A stretch of 64,000 bases of DNA from Chlorogloea sp. CCALA 695 (GCF_003003885.1 NZ_PVWN01000011.1:50333-114332); one strand, 5' to 3'; numbered from the stretch's first letter, positions 46,636 through 56,836 are shown. Program-made: numbers and translations. The notes: generated by a model not told the origin, from the sequence alone.

Positions 46636-46851
46636 CTACTCTTTCACTTTTTTCAATGACTCCGGTTTATGTGCTGCTTCTTTACCTGTTTTCTCGCTTT
46701 CGACTAAATACTGCGGGTTTTCTTGGGAAGCTGCAACATGATGTCCTTTAATTTCTATGGGTGAAGTAAGTTTTTCTTTAATTTTGCCTACAGTTGTACC
46801 TTGGGCGGTTTCCCATTCTACTTTGTCGCCTTTTTTAAATGGCTCAGTCAT
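46636..46851 (-). CDS. DUF2945 / Hva1-TUDOR domain protein
   Basis: A 71-residue protein consisting of a single small beta-barrel: FKKGDKVEWETAQGTTVGKIKE at the start (split here as GDKVEWET and TVGKIKEKL), then PQYLVESEKTGKEAAHKPESL. This is the hypervirulence-associated TUDOR-like (DUF2945) domain, found in bacteria and fungi with unknown function. It is followed on the same strand by the DUF3140 gene. Confidence 0.87.
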   Translation of the reverse strand: MTEPFKKGDKVEWETAQGTTVGKIKEKLTSPIEIKGHHVAASQENPQYLVESEKTGKEAAHKPESLKKVKE

Positions 46852-46980
46852 ACTTTTATTGTTGCACTCTACTTAAGCTATTATCTTAATTTTTTAGTTA
46901 CAAACATCAATCTTAAAGCTGATTATATTTTTATCACCTTGTTATAGAAAAATCTACTTGCAGCAAAAGCAAAATGTATT

Positions 46981-47907
46981 TTAAAACTCCTCATCTTCTT
47001 CGCTTTCTGGCGGTTTTACAGTTAAACGCCAGCTACTAAAAACTTCTTCTTGCAGATTTAATTGTTCTAATATTTCTCCTAACTCTTTTTGCAATTTTTG
47101 AGTTAAGGTAATTGGAAAATCCAACTTAATGCTATTTGTATTTGCTACTTCTGCTAACTGATTAAACTCTACTTTAAATGTGTGTCGTTCTACGGAAGAT
47201 ATTTTTAAACTGTTAGTTTCTAAAACATTTTGCACTTGCATGGCTGCTTTTAATCTAGCATCAAAATGGCTGCATTCTGATTCGATAATTTGCAATTGTT
47301 GCTTTAGTTTTAAATACCTTTCAGCTAATAAAGCAATATTTTCGTTACTTGGATTTGGATTACTTAGTAGCTTTAGTTGCAATAGTTTTTGATGTACCAT
47401 GTATAAATAAACCGGATCGAGATTTGCGTAAGTTAATTGAGTAGCCGTCAAAGGTCTTTTTCCCCAATCACTAGCTTGCTGGCTTTTGTCTACAGCAACG
47501 ACATTACAAAGAGATTCGGCTAAAGTTTTTAGCGATAAGTTAGGTAAAGGTAATAAATAATATGGGATATCTTTCGCCATTTCTAACGTGCAAGTTACAT
47601 TCTTAGCGTTAGTTTTGCCCAAAAACTTTAAATCATACTTAGCGTTATGAAAAACCTTTTCAATTGCTTGGTTTAACATAATCTTTTGGACAAATATATC
47701 GATAATTTCTGGATGCTCTAAAACGTCTAATACAGCAACATTTTCTTTTGGCTTATCCGACGAGTAGCCATTTAATACTTGAATAAGCGAAAGCTTAGGA
47801 TTACAACTTTTAAAATCAGCTACTTCTGTATCAATCCATAAAACTTTTTCCTGAGTATATTTATCAATCATTAAAATCATATCGTTTCGTTCTACAAAGT
47901 ATTGCAT
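46981..47907 (-). CDS. RNase D-like 3'-5' exonuclease
   Basis: A 308-residue DEDDy exonuclease. Exo I is LWIDTEVAD (about residues 23-31), Exo II is FHNAKYDLKFL (about 90-100) and Exo III is YANLDPVYLY (about 161-170), so all acidic residues are present. Compared with E. coli RNase D it lacks an HRDC domain; the C-terminal 120 residues are a coiled-coil-like region not recognised. RNA substrate is unknown, tRNA trimming being the family role. The bestrophin-like gene is 8 bases upstream on the same strand. Confidence 0.87.
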   Translation of the reverse strand: MQYFVERNDMILMIDKYTQEKVLWIDTEVADFKSCNPKLSLIQVLNGYSSDKPKENVAVLDVLEHPEIIDIFVQKIMLNQAIEKVFHNAKYDLKFLGKTNAKNVTCTLEMAKDIPYYLLPLPNLSLKTLAESLCNVVAVDKSQQASDWGKRPLTATQLTYANLDPVYLYMVHQKLLQLKLLSNPNPSNENIALLAERYLKLKQQLQIIESECSHFDARLKAAMQVQNVLETNSLKISSVERHTFKVEFNQLAEVANTNSIKLDFPITLTQKLQKELGEILEQLNLQEEVFSSWRLTVKPPESEEDEEF

Positions 47908-47915
47908 TACTTATT

Positions 47916-48818
47916 TTAGTTTTGGGTGTATTTGCTAACTGTAGGAGTAAGAGTTGTTAAGTCTTCAATATTCCGCAACATTGTATTACAAATTGCATCA
48001 AGAGGGAGGTCATTTGCATCATAACCGAAAGGATTTTCTATTTCAATTCCAATTTCTTCAATACCTAATAATGTAAAACTAATTAACCCAACAATTGCCC
48101 CTGTCCAGAAACCCAAGGTACTAACCAACTGAAAAGGTAGTAATAAGCAATAAAGTAACAATAACTGTTTCAAATGAATCGCATATGCTAGAGGCATAGG
48201 GGTTTTTAAAATTCGTTCGCACCCGCCTAGATCGTTTACCATTTTATTGAGTAAATCTTGCATTGCTACCAAATGATGAATATTTAGTAATCCGTTTTTA
48301 TACTGCTGTTGTAAATAATCGCCAATCCAAAAAGCCACCTCTAAGGGTGGGTTGTTCATAGTTTTTAGTTTAAAATATTTTGAGATAGTCATTAATTCTT
48401 CTAATTCTGAATTTATAGTTTCACCTCTCAGATGTAATTTAGTAGCTACAGCAAAAGCAACCAGCAATCGCATATTTAAAACTTTATTTTGTCTATTTTC
48501 AGTCACGATTTCTTCAACGTTTATCCATATTTGTCTAGCTAAATTACGAATATTATTAATTAAGCTACCCCAACATTTGCGCCCTTCCCAGTAGCGATCA
48601 TAAGCAGTATTTGTTCTAAAAACTAATAATAATCCTAAAACAATACTAGGAATAACACTTTCTAAAATAGGCTGAGAAACTGGCAATTTAAAATAGTGTA
48701 ATAAAGAAATAAACAGCCCAAATAAACCACAGTATAAGACGCGATTAAAAATGGCTGGAATTACCGATCCTTTAATTTGTAATGCTACTCGAAACCAATG
48801 GAATTTCTCACTTTTCAT
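47916..48818 (-). CDS. Bestrophin-like anion channel protein
   Basis: A 300-residue membrane protein of the bestrophin/UPF0187 family. Landmarks: VLGLLLVFRTNTAYDRYWEGRKCWG (about 61-85, given here by ends VLGLLLVF and YDRYWEGRK) and PLAYAIHLKQLLLLYCLLLPF near 207, with LISFTLLGIEEIGIEIENPFG near 246. In plants and cyanobacteria bestrophins carry chloride or bicarbonate across thylakoid membranes; the exact ion here is unknown. It is upstream of the RNase D-like gene by 8 bases, so they are probably cotranscribed. Confidence 0.9.
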   Translation of the reverse strand: MKSEKFHWFRVALQIKGSVIPAIFNRVLYCGLFGLFISLLHYFKLPVSQPILESVIPSIVLGLLLVFRTNTAYDRYWEGRKCWGSLINNIRNLARQIWINVEEIVTENRQNKVLNMRLLVAFAVATKLHLRGETINSELEELMTISKYFKLKTMNNPPLEVAFWIGDYLQQQYKNGLLNIHHLVAMQDLLNKMVNDLGGCERILKTPMPLAYAIHLKQLLLLYCLLLPFQLVSTLGFWTGAIVGLISFTLLGIEEIGIEIENPFGYDANDLPLDAICNTMLRNIEDLTTLTPTVSKYTQN

Positions 48819-48936
48819 TATCTATTTAAGTATGGCAAGTATTAGGGAAAACATTGAAAGTATAGTGTGATTTGTTACCCCACTTTTTGCTTTTAGCTAA
48901 TAACATAAGAAACTAGCCCAACTAAAAATTTAACCT

Positions 48937-51900
48937 ATGACTAGCGATCGCACTAAGTGGCAATTTTGGATCGATAGAGGCGGCACATTTACCGATATTG
49001 TGGCACAGCGTCCCGATGGACAATTGGTGATTCATAAGTTATTGTCCGAAAACCCCGACTTCTACACCGATGCGCCAATTCAAGGCATCCGAGAAATTAT
49101 GGGGATTCCTGCTAATGCACCAATCCCTTCAGAACAGATTGCAGTAGTAAAAATGGGGACAACGGTAGCTACTAATGCTTTATTAGAACGAAAAGGCGAT
49201 CGCACGTTACTTATTATCACTAAAGGCTTTGGCGATGCACTCCGCATCGGCTACCAAAACCGCCCGGATATCTTCGCGCAACACATTGTCTTACCAGAGA
49301 TGCTATACGAGCAAGTCATTGAGGTTAAGGAGCGTTACAGCGCCCAAGGAGAAGAATTAATACCACTAAATAGTCAGTCATTAATTCCGCAATTGCAGGC
49401 AGCCTATGATAGTGGGATTCGTGCTTGTGCAATTGTTTTGATGCACGGCTACCGTTATCCCAAAAATGAGCAGAATATTAGCACTTTAGCATTTGACATT
49501 GGGTTTGTCCAAATATCAGTGTCGCACAAAATCAGCCCTTTGATGAAGTTAATTAGCCGGGGAGATACAACCGTTGTTGACGCTTATTTGTCGCCAATTT
49601 TGCATCGGTACGTAGAGCAAATATCTAGTCAAATTGGCGCTGTACCTTTGCAATTTATGCAGTCTAATGGCGGCTTGGTTGATGCCCAAAATTTTCAAGG
49701 CAAAGATAGTATTTTATCCGGGCCTGCGGGGGGAATTGTTGGAGCGGTAGAGACAAGTTTACAGGCGGGTTTTAACAAAATTATTAGCTTTGATATGGGG
49801 GGAACTTCTACCGATGTCGCTCATTACAATGGCGAATACGAAAGAACCTTTGAAACCGAAATCGCTGGGGTAAGAATGCGATCGCCTATGATGGCAATTC
49901 ACACTGTAGCGGCGGGTGGTGGCTCAATTTTATACTTTGATGGTGCGCGTTATCGCGTAGGGCCAGAATCGGCGGGGGCAAATCCCGGCCCGGCGGCTTA
50001 CTCTAAAGGTGGAGCGTTAACGGTGACAGATTGCAATGTCATGGTGGGTAAATTGCAACCCCAGTTTTTTCCGCAAGTGTTTGGAATCAATGGAGATTTG
50101 CCTTTAAATACCGAGGAAGTAGAGCGCAAGTTTAGAGAATTAGTAGCGGAAATTGGCGATAATCGCACCCCCGAACAGGTAGCGGCGGGTTTTTTAGCGA
50201 TCGCAGTAGAAAAAATGGCGAGTGCGATTAAAAAAATCTCCTTACAGCGTGGTTACGATGTATCGGAGTATACTTTATGTTGTTTTGGTGGTGCGGGAGG
50301 ACAACACGCTTGTTTAATTGCGGATGCGTTGGGAATAAAGCAAGTATTTATTCATCCTTACGCAGGGGTTTTATCTGCTTATGGCATGGGTTTAGCGGAT
50401 GTAAGGGTAGTAAAAGAACGAGCGGTAGAAGCTAAGTTGACCCAGGAGTTGAAATTAGAGGAGATTTTGACAGAGTTAGAAGCCGAAACCCAAGGAAAAG
50501 GAGAGATTTTGCGGCGGGTACATTTACGTTATGAGGGGACAGATTCACCTTTAGTAGTAGGGTTTGGATTGCTAGAGGAGATGAGAGTTGCTTTTGAAAA
50601 CTTACATCGTCAGCGTTACGGGTTTGTAGTGGATAAACCGTTGATTGTGGAAGCGGTGGAAGTAGAGTTAGTTTGCAAGCAGGATGTACAAAGAGAAGGC
50701 GTAACTCCACAGACAATCAAAAAAGATATAGTGCCTGTTGATACTGTTAAAACTTATATGGCGGAAACTTGGCGAGATACGCCAGTTTATCAACGGGAAG
50801 ACTTGCAACCAGGCACAAGTATTGATGGCGCGGCGATTGTGGTAGATGTTACGGGGACAAATGTAATTGAACCTGGTTGGCGCGTAGAACTAAGCGATCG
50901 CAATTATCTAATTTTGTCTAAGCAGGACTTAAACAAGCAAATTGTAACAACGGTTACGAAAGTCGATCCGGTGATGCTGGAAATATTTAATAATTTGTTT
51001 AGTGCGATCGCTGAACAAATGGGTATTACGCTACAAAATACCAGTAGCTCTGTAAATATCAAAGAAAGGTTAGATTTTTCCTGTGCTATTTTTGATGGGC
51101 AAGGACAATTGGTGGCTAATGCGCCTCATATACCCGTGCATTTGGGTTCGATGAGTGAAAGTGTCCGCGCCTTAGTTTCCGCGCAGGGGGAGGCGATTAA
51201 ACCCGGTGATGTGTATGCGTCTAACAATCCTTACAATGGCGGTACGCATCTTCCCGATATTACGGTAATTACTCCTGTATTTGAGGAAGGAAAAATACTT
51301 TTTTACGTTGCTTCGCGGGGACATCATGCCGATATTGGCGGGATTACTCCAGGTTCTATGCCTCCTAATAGCAAAACTGTAAACGAGGAAGGAGTATTAA
51401 TTGATAATTTTCTGCTAGTAAGAGACAGTATTTTTAGAGAAAAAGAACTCTTAGAAATTCTAGCAAATTACAATTATCCGGCGCGAAATCCTGGTAAAAA
51501 TATAGCTGACTTAAATTCTCAAATTGCTGCAAATAAACGTGGCGTACAAGAATTAAATCAGACAGTAGAACAGTATGGAATTGCAACTGTACAGGCGTAT
51601 ATGGGTTATGTTCAAGATAACGCCGAAGAATCTGTACGCAGAGTAATTGAGGTTTTAAATGATGGACGTTTTAGCTACGAACTTGATAATGGCAGCGTTA
51701 TCAAAGTAACAGTTACTATTAATAAAACTAGCCGTAATGCCCAAATAGATTTTACCGGAACTTCGCCGCAATTAGACAGTAACTTTAATGCACCATCGGC
51801 GGTATGCAAAGCAGCAGTTTTGTACGTTTTTCGGACATTGGTAAATGATATTATTCCCCTGAATGCTGGTTGTCTTAAGCCTTTAGACATTATTATTCCT

Positions 51901-52482
51901 GATGGTTGTATGCTAAATCCTATTTATCCGGCGGCGGTAGTAGCAGGAAATGTAGAAACTTCTCAAGCAATTACTGATGCTTTGTACGGCGCTTTGGGAG
52001 TTATGGCGGCTTCTCAAGGAACGATGAATAATTTTACTTTTGGTAATGCCAATTATCAGTATTACGAAACTATTTGCGGGGGTTCGGGTGCGGGGGCAAA
52101 TTTTGATGGTACAGACGCAGTACAAACTCATATGACAAATTCCCGCCTTACCGATCCAGAAGTTTTAGAATGGCGCTTTCCGGTAGTATTAGAAAGTTTT
52201 AAAATCCGCCTTGATAGCGGTGGAAAAGGGCATCATCAAGGCGGTAATGGTGTAATTCGTCGCTTACGTTTTAGAGAAGAAATGACGGCGGGAATTTTAT
52301 CAAATCGGCGGGTTATTCCTCCTTTTGGTTTGCAAGGTGGACAAGCTGGGAAGTTAGGAAAAAACTATGTTGAACGTAAAGATGGAAAGGTAGAAGAATT
52401 AGGTAGTACAGCTACAGTAGAAATGGGGAAAGATGATGCTTTTGTGATAGAAACCCCCGGCGGCGGAGGTTATGGAAATTAG
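48937..52482 (+). CDS. 5-oxoprolinase / hydantoinase A-B fusion (OPLAH type)
   Basis: ATP-dependent 5-oxoprolinase that opens 5-oxo-L-proline to glutamate in glutathione turnover. The 1181-residue protein joins an HyuA-like ATPase half (WIDRGGTFTDIV near residue 11, SFDMGGTSTDVA near 284, CFGGAGGQHAC near 446) to an HyuB half beginning near residue 680 (ending in the IETPGGGGYGN tail). The fused form matches eukaryotic OPLAH and many cyanobacteria. A gamma-glutamylcyclotransferase-like gene, which could make 5-oxoproline, is 36 kb away in this window. Confidence 0.93.
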   Translation: MTSDRTKWQFWIDRGGTFTDIVAQRPDGQLVIHKLLSENPDFYTDAPIQGIREIMGIPANAPIPSEQIAVVKMGTTVATNALLERKGDRTLLIITKGFGDALRIGYQNRPDIFAQHIVLPEMLYEQVIEVKERYSAQGEELIPLNSQSLIPQLQAAYDSGIRACAIVLMHGYRYPKNEQNISTLAFDIGFVQISVSHKISPLMKLISRGDTTVVDAYLSPILHRYVEQISSQIGAVPLQFMQSNGGLVDAQNFQGKDSILSGPAGGIVGAVETSLQAGFNKIISFDMGGTSTDVAHYNGEYERTFETEIAGVRMRSPMMAIHTVAAGGGSILYFDGARYRVGPESAGANPGPAAYSKGGALTVTDCNVMVGKLQPQFFPQVFGINGDLPLNTEEVERKFRELVAEIGDNRTPEQVAAGFLAIAVEKMASAIKKISLQRGYDVSEYTLCCFGGAGGQHACLIADALGIKQVFIHPYAGVLSAYGMGLADVRVVKERAVEAKLTQELKLEEILTELEAETQGKGEILRRVHLRYEGTDSPLVVGFGLLEEMRVAFENLHRQRYGFVVDKPLIVEAVEVELVCKQDVQREGVTPQTIKKDIVPVDTVKTYMAETWRDTPVYQREDLQPGTSIDGAAIVVDVTGTNVIEPGWRVELSDRNYLILSKQDLNKQIVTTVTKVDPVMLEIFNNLFSAIAEQMGITLQNTSSSVNIKERLDFSCAIFDGQGQLVANAPHIPVHLGSMSESVRALVSAQGEAIKPGDVYASNNPYNGGTHLPDITVITPVFEEGKILFYVASRGHHADIGGITPGSMPPNSKTVNEEGVLIDNFLLVRDSIFREKELLEILANYNYPARNPGKNIADLNSQIAANKRGVQELNQTVEQYGIATVQAYMGYVQDNAEESVRRVIEVLNDGRFSYELDNGSVIKVTVTINKTSRNAQIDFTGTSPQLDSNFNAPSAVCKAAVLYVFRTLVNDIIPLNAGCLKPLDIIIPDGCMLNPIYPAAVVAGNVETSQAITDALYGALGVMAASQGTMNNFTFGNANYQYYETICGGSGAGANFDGTDAVQTHMTNSRLTDPEVLEWRFPVVLESFKIRLDSGGKGHHQGGNGVIRRLRFREEMTAGILSNRRVIPPFGLQGGQAGKLGKNYVERKDGKVEELGSTATVEMGKDDAFVIETPGGGGYGN

Positions 52483-52499
52483 TTAATTAGGAACAATAT

Positions 52500-52796
52500 T
52501 TATTGATTAGATTGCCAATGATTTAATTCTTCTTCAATAAAGTAAGTAATCAAATCTCGGTATATTTTTTCAATTACATCAGGGTTTAAACCATCTTCTT
52601 GCGCCCATATACGTCTTTGTTCTAACATGGCTACAAATCTTTCTTTAGCCCTAACGCTAGTTGCATCAGTTTTAAATTTGGATGCAGCTTTAACATACGC
52701 AAATCTTTTAGCAAAGCTGGCAATAACTTGGCGATCAATTTCATCAATTTCTGTACGAATTTCTTGAATATTTGTACATTCATCTGGCATTTTCAT
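52500..52796 (-). CDS. Isochorismate lyase / chorismate mutase type II-like (PchB family)
   Basis: A 98-residue AroQ-fold protein. IRTEIDEIDRQVIASFAKRF (about 13-32), YVKAASKFK and ERRIWAQEDGLNPDVIEKIY-like 'EQRRIWAQEDGLNPD' follow the pattern of PchB, which turns isochorismate to salicylate and pyruvate. In Pseudomonas PchB feeds siderophore synthesis; here there is no isochorismate synthase or siderophore gene nearby, so the substrate could also be chorismate. It is convergent with the 5-oxoprolinase gene. Confidence 0.83.
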   Translation of the reverse strand: MKMPDECTNIQEIRTEIDEIDRQVIASFAKRFAYVKAASKFKTDATSVRAKERFVAMLEQRRIWAQEDGLNPDVIEKIYRDLITYFIEEELNHWQSNQ

Positions 52797-52970
52797 AAGT
52801 TACTTAGCGAATATTGCTTATCCTTGGTACACGGCTAATAACATCAATAATGACCCTATATACCTCCTTCTCAGACATCCTTTTATAACTGCCCAGTCAA
52901 AAATTTATACAGTCCGTTTTAAACTTTGTAGGAATCAGTTGTAAATTATTAAGTGCAATGCTATTAAAAA

Positions 52971-54821
52971 CTACTCTACCGTTACAGACTTCGCCAAATT
53001 TCTCGGCTGATCCACGTCCAAACCTCGCCGCGCGGCAATATGGTAAGCCAATAGTTGTAAAGGAATTACTGTTAAAACTGGGGAAAGCAATTCGTCTACT
53101 TTGGGGAGAGGAATCAAATCGTCAAAAGTTTCCGCCGCTTGGGGATCGTCCATTTGCACTACACCAATTAACCTTGAATCGCGGGCTTTAGCTTCTTGGG
53201 CGTTGGATAAAGCTTTTTCGTAGACGCTACCAGGAATAGCGATCGCAACTACCGGAACTTTGGCATCTAATAGCGCAATCGGCCCATGTTTCAACTCTCC
53301 CGCCGGATAGCCTTCAGCATGAATATAACTAATTTCTTTAAGCTTTAATGCTCCTTCTAAAGCGATCGGAAAATTTAGCCCCCGCCCTACAAATATAAAG
53401 TCATGGGTTTCTGTAAACTGATGCGCTAATTCTTCAATATACCGCTCTTGACTTTCCAAAATTAGCTCTATTTGGGCGGGTAACTGACGCAAACCAGCAA
53501 TAATTTCAGCCAGTCTTTGCGCCGATATTGTTTGCCGACGAGTGCCTAAATCTAACGCCAATAAGTAAAAAGCCAAAAGTTGAGCAATAAAAGTTTTAGT
53601 TGCAGCAACGCCGATTTCAATGCCTGCATGAGTGTCAATTATTTCATTAGCGATCGCAGCAATAGAACTATCTAAACGGTTAGTAATCGCCAATAGACGC
53701 GGCTGATAGGCTGGTTTTAAACCTATTCTGCGCTCTTTTTCTATTGTCAAAGCAGCTATGGTATCCGCCGTTTCTCCCGATTGAGTAACGCCAATAGTTA
53801 AAGTATTAGCAGTGACAGGTGGCGGCGCGTAGCGAAATTCTGAGGAGTATTGAACATTAGTCGGAATACCTGCAACTTGTTCTAATAAATATTTCCCGAC
53901 TAAACTTGCGTGCCAGCTAGTACCACAAGCAACAATTTGGATATTTTCAATATCAGCCCCTAAAGTCTCTGGTAGTCCCAAATTGATCGTATCTGCGGCA
54001 TCTAGATAAGCTTCTAATACGGCTCTAACCACCCCTGGTTGCTCGTATATCTCTTTAAGCATAAAGTGCCTAAAACCTTGCTTTTCCACCATTACCGGAT
54101 TCCAGCTTAAAGTACGGGGGTGTTTTTTAAGGCGATCGCCACTGAAGCTATAAACTTCTACTCCTAGGGGTGTAAGCCTTGCTAGTTCGCCATTTTCTAA
54201 GCTTAATACCGCCCTTGTATGGGCAACTAATGCCGGAGTATCGGAAGCACAAAAAAACTCTCCTTGTCCAAAACCAATTGCTAAAGGCGCTTGCTGACGA
54301 GCAACAATCAATTCATCAGGGTAGTCAGCATTAATAACTGCGATCGCAAAAGCCCCCTTAAGTCTATTTACAGTTTGCCGCACCGCCTCTAAAAAAGAAT
54401 TGTCTGCCTGCAAATACTGAGCAATTAAATGAGGGATAACTTCAGTATCGGTATCAGAGCGAAATTCATGCCCTAGTTGCTTCAACTCTTCACGCAACTC
54501 GCGGTAATTTTCAATAATGCCATTTTGTACTACTGCTAATCGCTTATTAGTGTCCATATGCGGATGGGCGTTGTATTCTTCGGGTTTACCGTGAGTAGCC
54601 CAGCGAGTATGCCCAATGCCAATTTTGGCAGGGTTGTCAATGTTTTCTAATTTGTCTCGTAAATTGAATAACTTACCTTTGGCGCGGACACAATGCAATT
54701 GTCCTTCTAAAACTGTGGCAATTCCGGCAGAATCGTAACCCCGATACTCTAATTTTTCTAACCCCGAAAGTAAAATTTGTGTAGCTGCTTGAGTGCCAAT
54801 ATAGCCAACGATTCCACACAT
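52971..54821 (-). CDS. glmS: Glutamine--fructose-6-phosphate aminotransferase
   Basis: Makes glucosamine 6-phosphate, the first step to UDP-GlcNAc for peptidoglycan. The 616-residue protein has the class II glutaminase with Cys2 (MCGIVGYIG), two SIS sugar-isomerase domains (about 290-430 and 460-600; CGTSWHASL, SQSGETADT) and the C-terminal DQPRNLAKSVTVE. It is full-length. Five heptamer repeats stand directly before the start codon, occupying the region where a Shine-Dalgarno would be. I see no glmS ribozyme. Expression may depend on unusual initiation. Confidence 0.96.
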   Translation of the reverse strand: MCGIVGYIGTQAATQILLSGLEKLEYRGYDSAGIATVLEGQLHCVRAKGKLFNLRDKLENIDNPAKIGIGHTRWATHGKPEEYNAHPHMDTNKRLAVVQNGIIENYRELREELKQLGHEFRSDTDTEVIPHLIAQYLQADNSFLEAVRQTVNRLKGAFAIAVINADYPDELIVARQQAPLAIGFGQGEFFCASDTPALVAHTRAVLSLENGELARLTPLGVEVYSFSGDRLKKHPRTLSWNPVMVEKQGFRHFMLKEIYEQPGVVRAVLEAYLDAADTINLGLPETLGADIENIQIVACGTSWHASLVGKYLLEQVAGIPTNVQYSSEFRYAPPPVTANTLTIGVTQSGETADTIAALTIEKERRIGLKPAYQPRLLAITNRLDSSIAAIANEIIDTHAGIEIGVAATKTFIAQLLAFYLLALDLGTRRQTISAQRLAEIIAGLRQLPAQIELILESQERYIEELAHQFTETHDFIFVGRGLNFPIALEGALKLKEISYIHAEGYPAGELKHGPIALLDAKVPVVAIAIPGSVYEKALSNAQEAKARDSRLIGVVQMDDPQAAETFDDLIPLPKVDELLSPVLTVIPLQLLAYHIAARRGLDVDQPRNLAKSVTVE

Positions 54822-54823
54822 AA

Positions 54824-54858
54824 AATGGGTAATGGGTAATGGGTAATGGGTAATGGGT
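54824..54858. repeat. Heptanucleotide tandem repeat (AATGGGT) x5 before glmS
   Basis: Five perfect copies of a 7-base unit end 2 bases upstream of the glmS start codon (ATTACCC on the mRNA strand). This is a short tandemly repeated repetitive (STRR) sequence of the kind known from cyanobacteria. The copy number is likely to vary. Confidence 0.95.
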
Positions 54859-54878
54859 AATTTTTTCTCTTAAATACT

Positions 54879-54910
54879 AAAAAAGAGGGAGTCAATTAAT
54901 TGCCCCCTCT
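54879..54910 (-). terminator. Rho-independent terminator of psaC
   Basis: On the minus strand AGAGGG pairs with CCCTCT, with an inner CAATTAATTG palindrome, and Ts follow. It is about 76 bases beyond the psaC stop. Confidence 0.85.
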
Positions 54911-54931
54911 AATTATTACTAGATATTTTTT

Positions 54932-54958
54932 CTAACGTTGGCATCAAACCAACGTTAG
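54932..54958 (-). other. Perfect 10-bp hairpin in the psaC 3' untranslated region
   Basis: CTAACGTTGG (54932-54941) and CCAACGTTAG (54949-54958) with a 7-base loop, between the psaC stop and its terminator. No T-run follows on the minus strand, so it is more likely an mRNA-stabilising stem than a terminator. Confidence 0.6.
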
Positions 54959-54985
54959 TTAAAGAAATTTCCCCAAATTTCTTAA

Positions 54986-55324
<339 letters not shown>

Positions 55325-55435
55325 CTACAGAACTTTAAATTCCGTAATAGAAAGCTGATTTTTTGCCAATTTTCGGTACTAAATACTTCTGCTGCTAATA
55401 TACTGGCGATCGCCTAATGTCAATATATTAAGACT

Positions 55436-56836
55436 ATGAATCAAATTGATTTAGCATTTAGCCCCGCCCTAACTCAAGCGCAACTAATTCAAAATCGGGA
55501 AGTGTCGCCTTCAGAATTAGTGCAACTATATTTACAACGCATCGAGCAATTAGATCACCAGCTTGGCAGTTATTTTACAGTCATGGCAGAAAGTGCGATC
55601 GCTGATGCTAGAGCTAAGACCGAATTATTAGCTAATAGTCGCGCCCACTTCCCGCCTTTTTTTGGCGTACCTATTGCCATTAAAGACCTCCATAACGTTG
55701 CTGGGGTGCGCTGTACCTATGGCACTCCGGCTTTAATGGACAATATAGCAGCCTATGATGACGGCGTAGTTACCCGCCTTAAACAAGCTGGGTTTATTAT
55801 TTTGGGGAAAACTGCTACCTCCGAACTTGGTTCATTCCCTTACACTGAACCCCTGGGGTTTCCCCCGACGCGCAATCCCTGGAATTTGGAATATACCGCC
55901 GGAGGTTCTAGCGGTGGTAGTGCGGCGGCGGTAGCGGCGGGTTTGTGTGCGGTGGCTATTGGTTCCGATGGCGGAGGATCGGTACGCGGTCCGGCGTTTT
56001 GCTGTGGACTGGTGGGGATTAAACCATCAAGAGGACGTATATCCTTCGCACCAGTAGGCGATCGTTTAAGTGGAATCCCAGTTTTAGGCTCTTTGACGCG
56101 GACTGTAGCAGATGGGGCGGCGATGCTGGATGTGATGGCGGGTTATATGACGGGGGATCCTTATTGGCTACCACCACCAGAAACATCGTTTTTGAGCGCT
56201 ACTACCCAAGCAGTAAAACCTTTAAAAATTGCCTTTTCTACCAGTGTCCCACCTTTAGGCGAAGCTGAAAACCAGTGCAAACAGGCGGTGTTAGAGACAG
56301 TTAAGGTTTTAGCCGATTTAGGTCATCATGTCGAACAAAGTTGTCCCGATTTTACAGGTTTAACAGAACCTTTTACCGTAGTTTGGCAAGCGGGGGTTGC
56401 TTATTCAGGCATTCCCCCTGAAGTGCTGCAACCGATGAATCAGTGGCTTTACGAGCAAACAGGCTCGGCGGGTGATTATTTACGCGCAGTGTCGCAAATG
56501 CAAGTTATCGCTCGAAAAATTGTGGCTTTTTTTGACACGGTAGACGTATTAGTTTTACCTACTTATATGCACCCAACAATTAAAGTTGGTGAATGGGCAA
56601 ATCTCAGTCCTCAAGAGACTTTTGAGAAAATTATTAATTGGGTTGCACCTTGTCCGCCTTTTAATGCTACGGGACAAAGTGCGATCGCTCTGCCTGTAGG
56701 TTTTGATTCTGTAGGTTTACCATTAGGCATTCAATTAATTGCTCGTCCCGCCGCCGAAGCTACGATAATTAGCCTTGCAGCGCAGTTAGAAGCCGCTAAT
56801 CCTTGGCATCAATACCGCCCCAATTTTGCTGTGTAG
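55436..56836 (+). CDS. Amidase-signature enzyme (GatA-like)
   Basis: A 466-residue amidase with the complete Ser-cisSer-Lys triad: Lys in IAIKDLHN (about residue 82), cis-Ser in the GGSSGGSAAA loop and nucleophile Ser in SDGGGSVRGPA (about 181). Sequence and length are near GatA, but gatB and gatC are not adjacent and the C-terminal part has features of stand-alone amidases. Whether it is part of the tRNA-dependent amidotransferase cannot be decided from this window. Divergent from psaC. Confidence 0.85.
   Translation: MNQIDLAFSPALTQAQLIQNREVSPSELVQLYLQRIEQLDHQLGSYFTVMAESAIADARAKTELLANSRAHFPPFFGVPIAIKDLHNVAGVRCTYGTPALMDNIAAYDDGVVTRLKQAGFIILGKTATSELGSFPYTEPLGFPPTRNPWNLEYTAGGSSGGSAAAVAAGLCAVAIGSDGGGSVRGPAFCCGLVGIKPSRGRISFAPVGDRLSGIPVLGSLTRTVADGAAMLDVMAGYMTGDPYWLPPPETSFLSATTQAVKPLKIAFSTSVPPLGEAENQCKQAVLETVKVLADLGHHVEQSCPDFTGLTEPFTVVWQAGVAYSGIPPEVLQPMNQWLYEQTGSAGDYLRAVSQMQVIARKIVAFFDTVDVLVLPTYMHPTIKVGEWANLSPQETFEKIINWVAPCPPFNATGQSAIALPVGFDSVGLPLGIQLIARPAAEATIISLAAQLEAANPWHQYRPNFAV

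Noticed and set aside
52971..54821. glmS ribozyme upstream of glmS
   Set aside because: The upstream region is heptamer repeat and the psaC terminator; the ribozyme core is not seen.
54824..54858. CRISPR or regulatory operator array
   Set aside because: A simple 7-base tandem repeat without spacers is an STRR.
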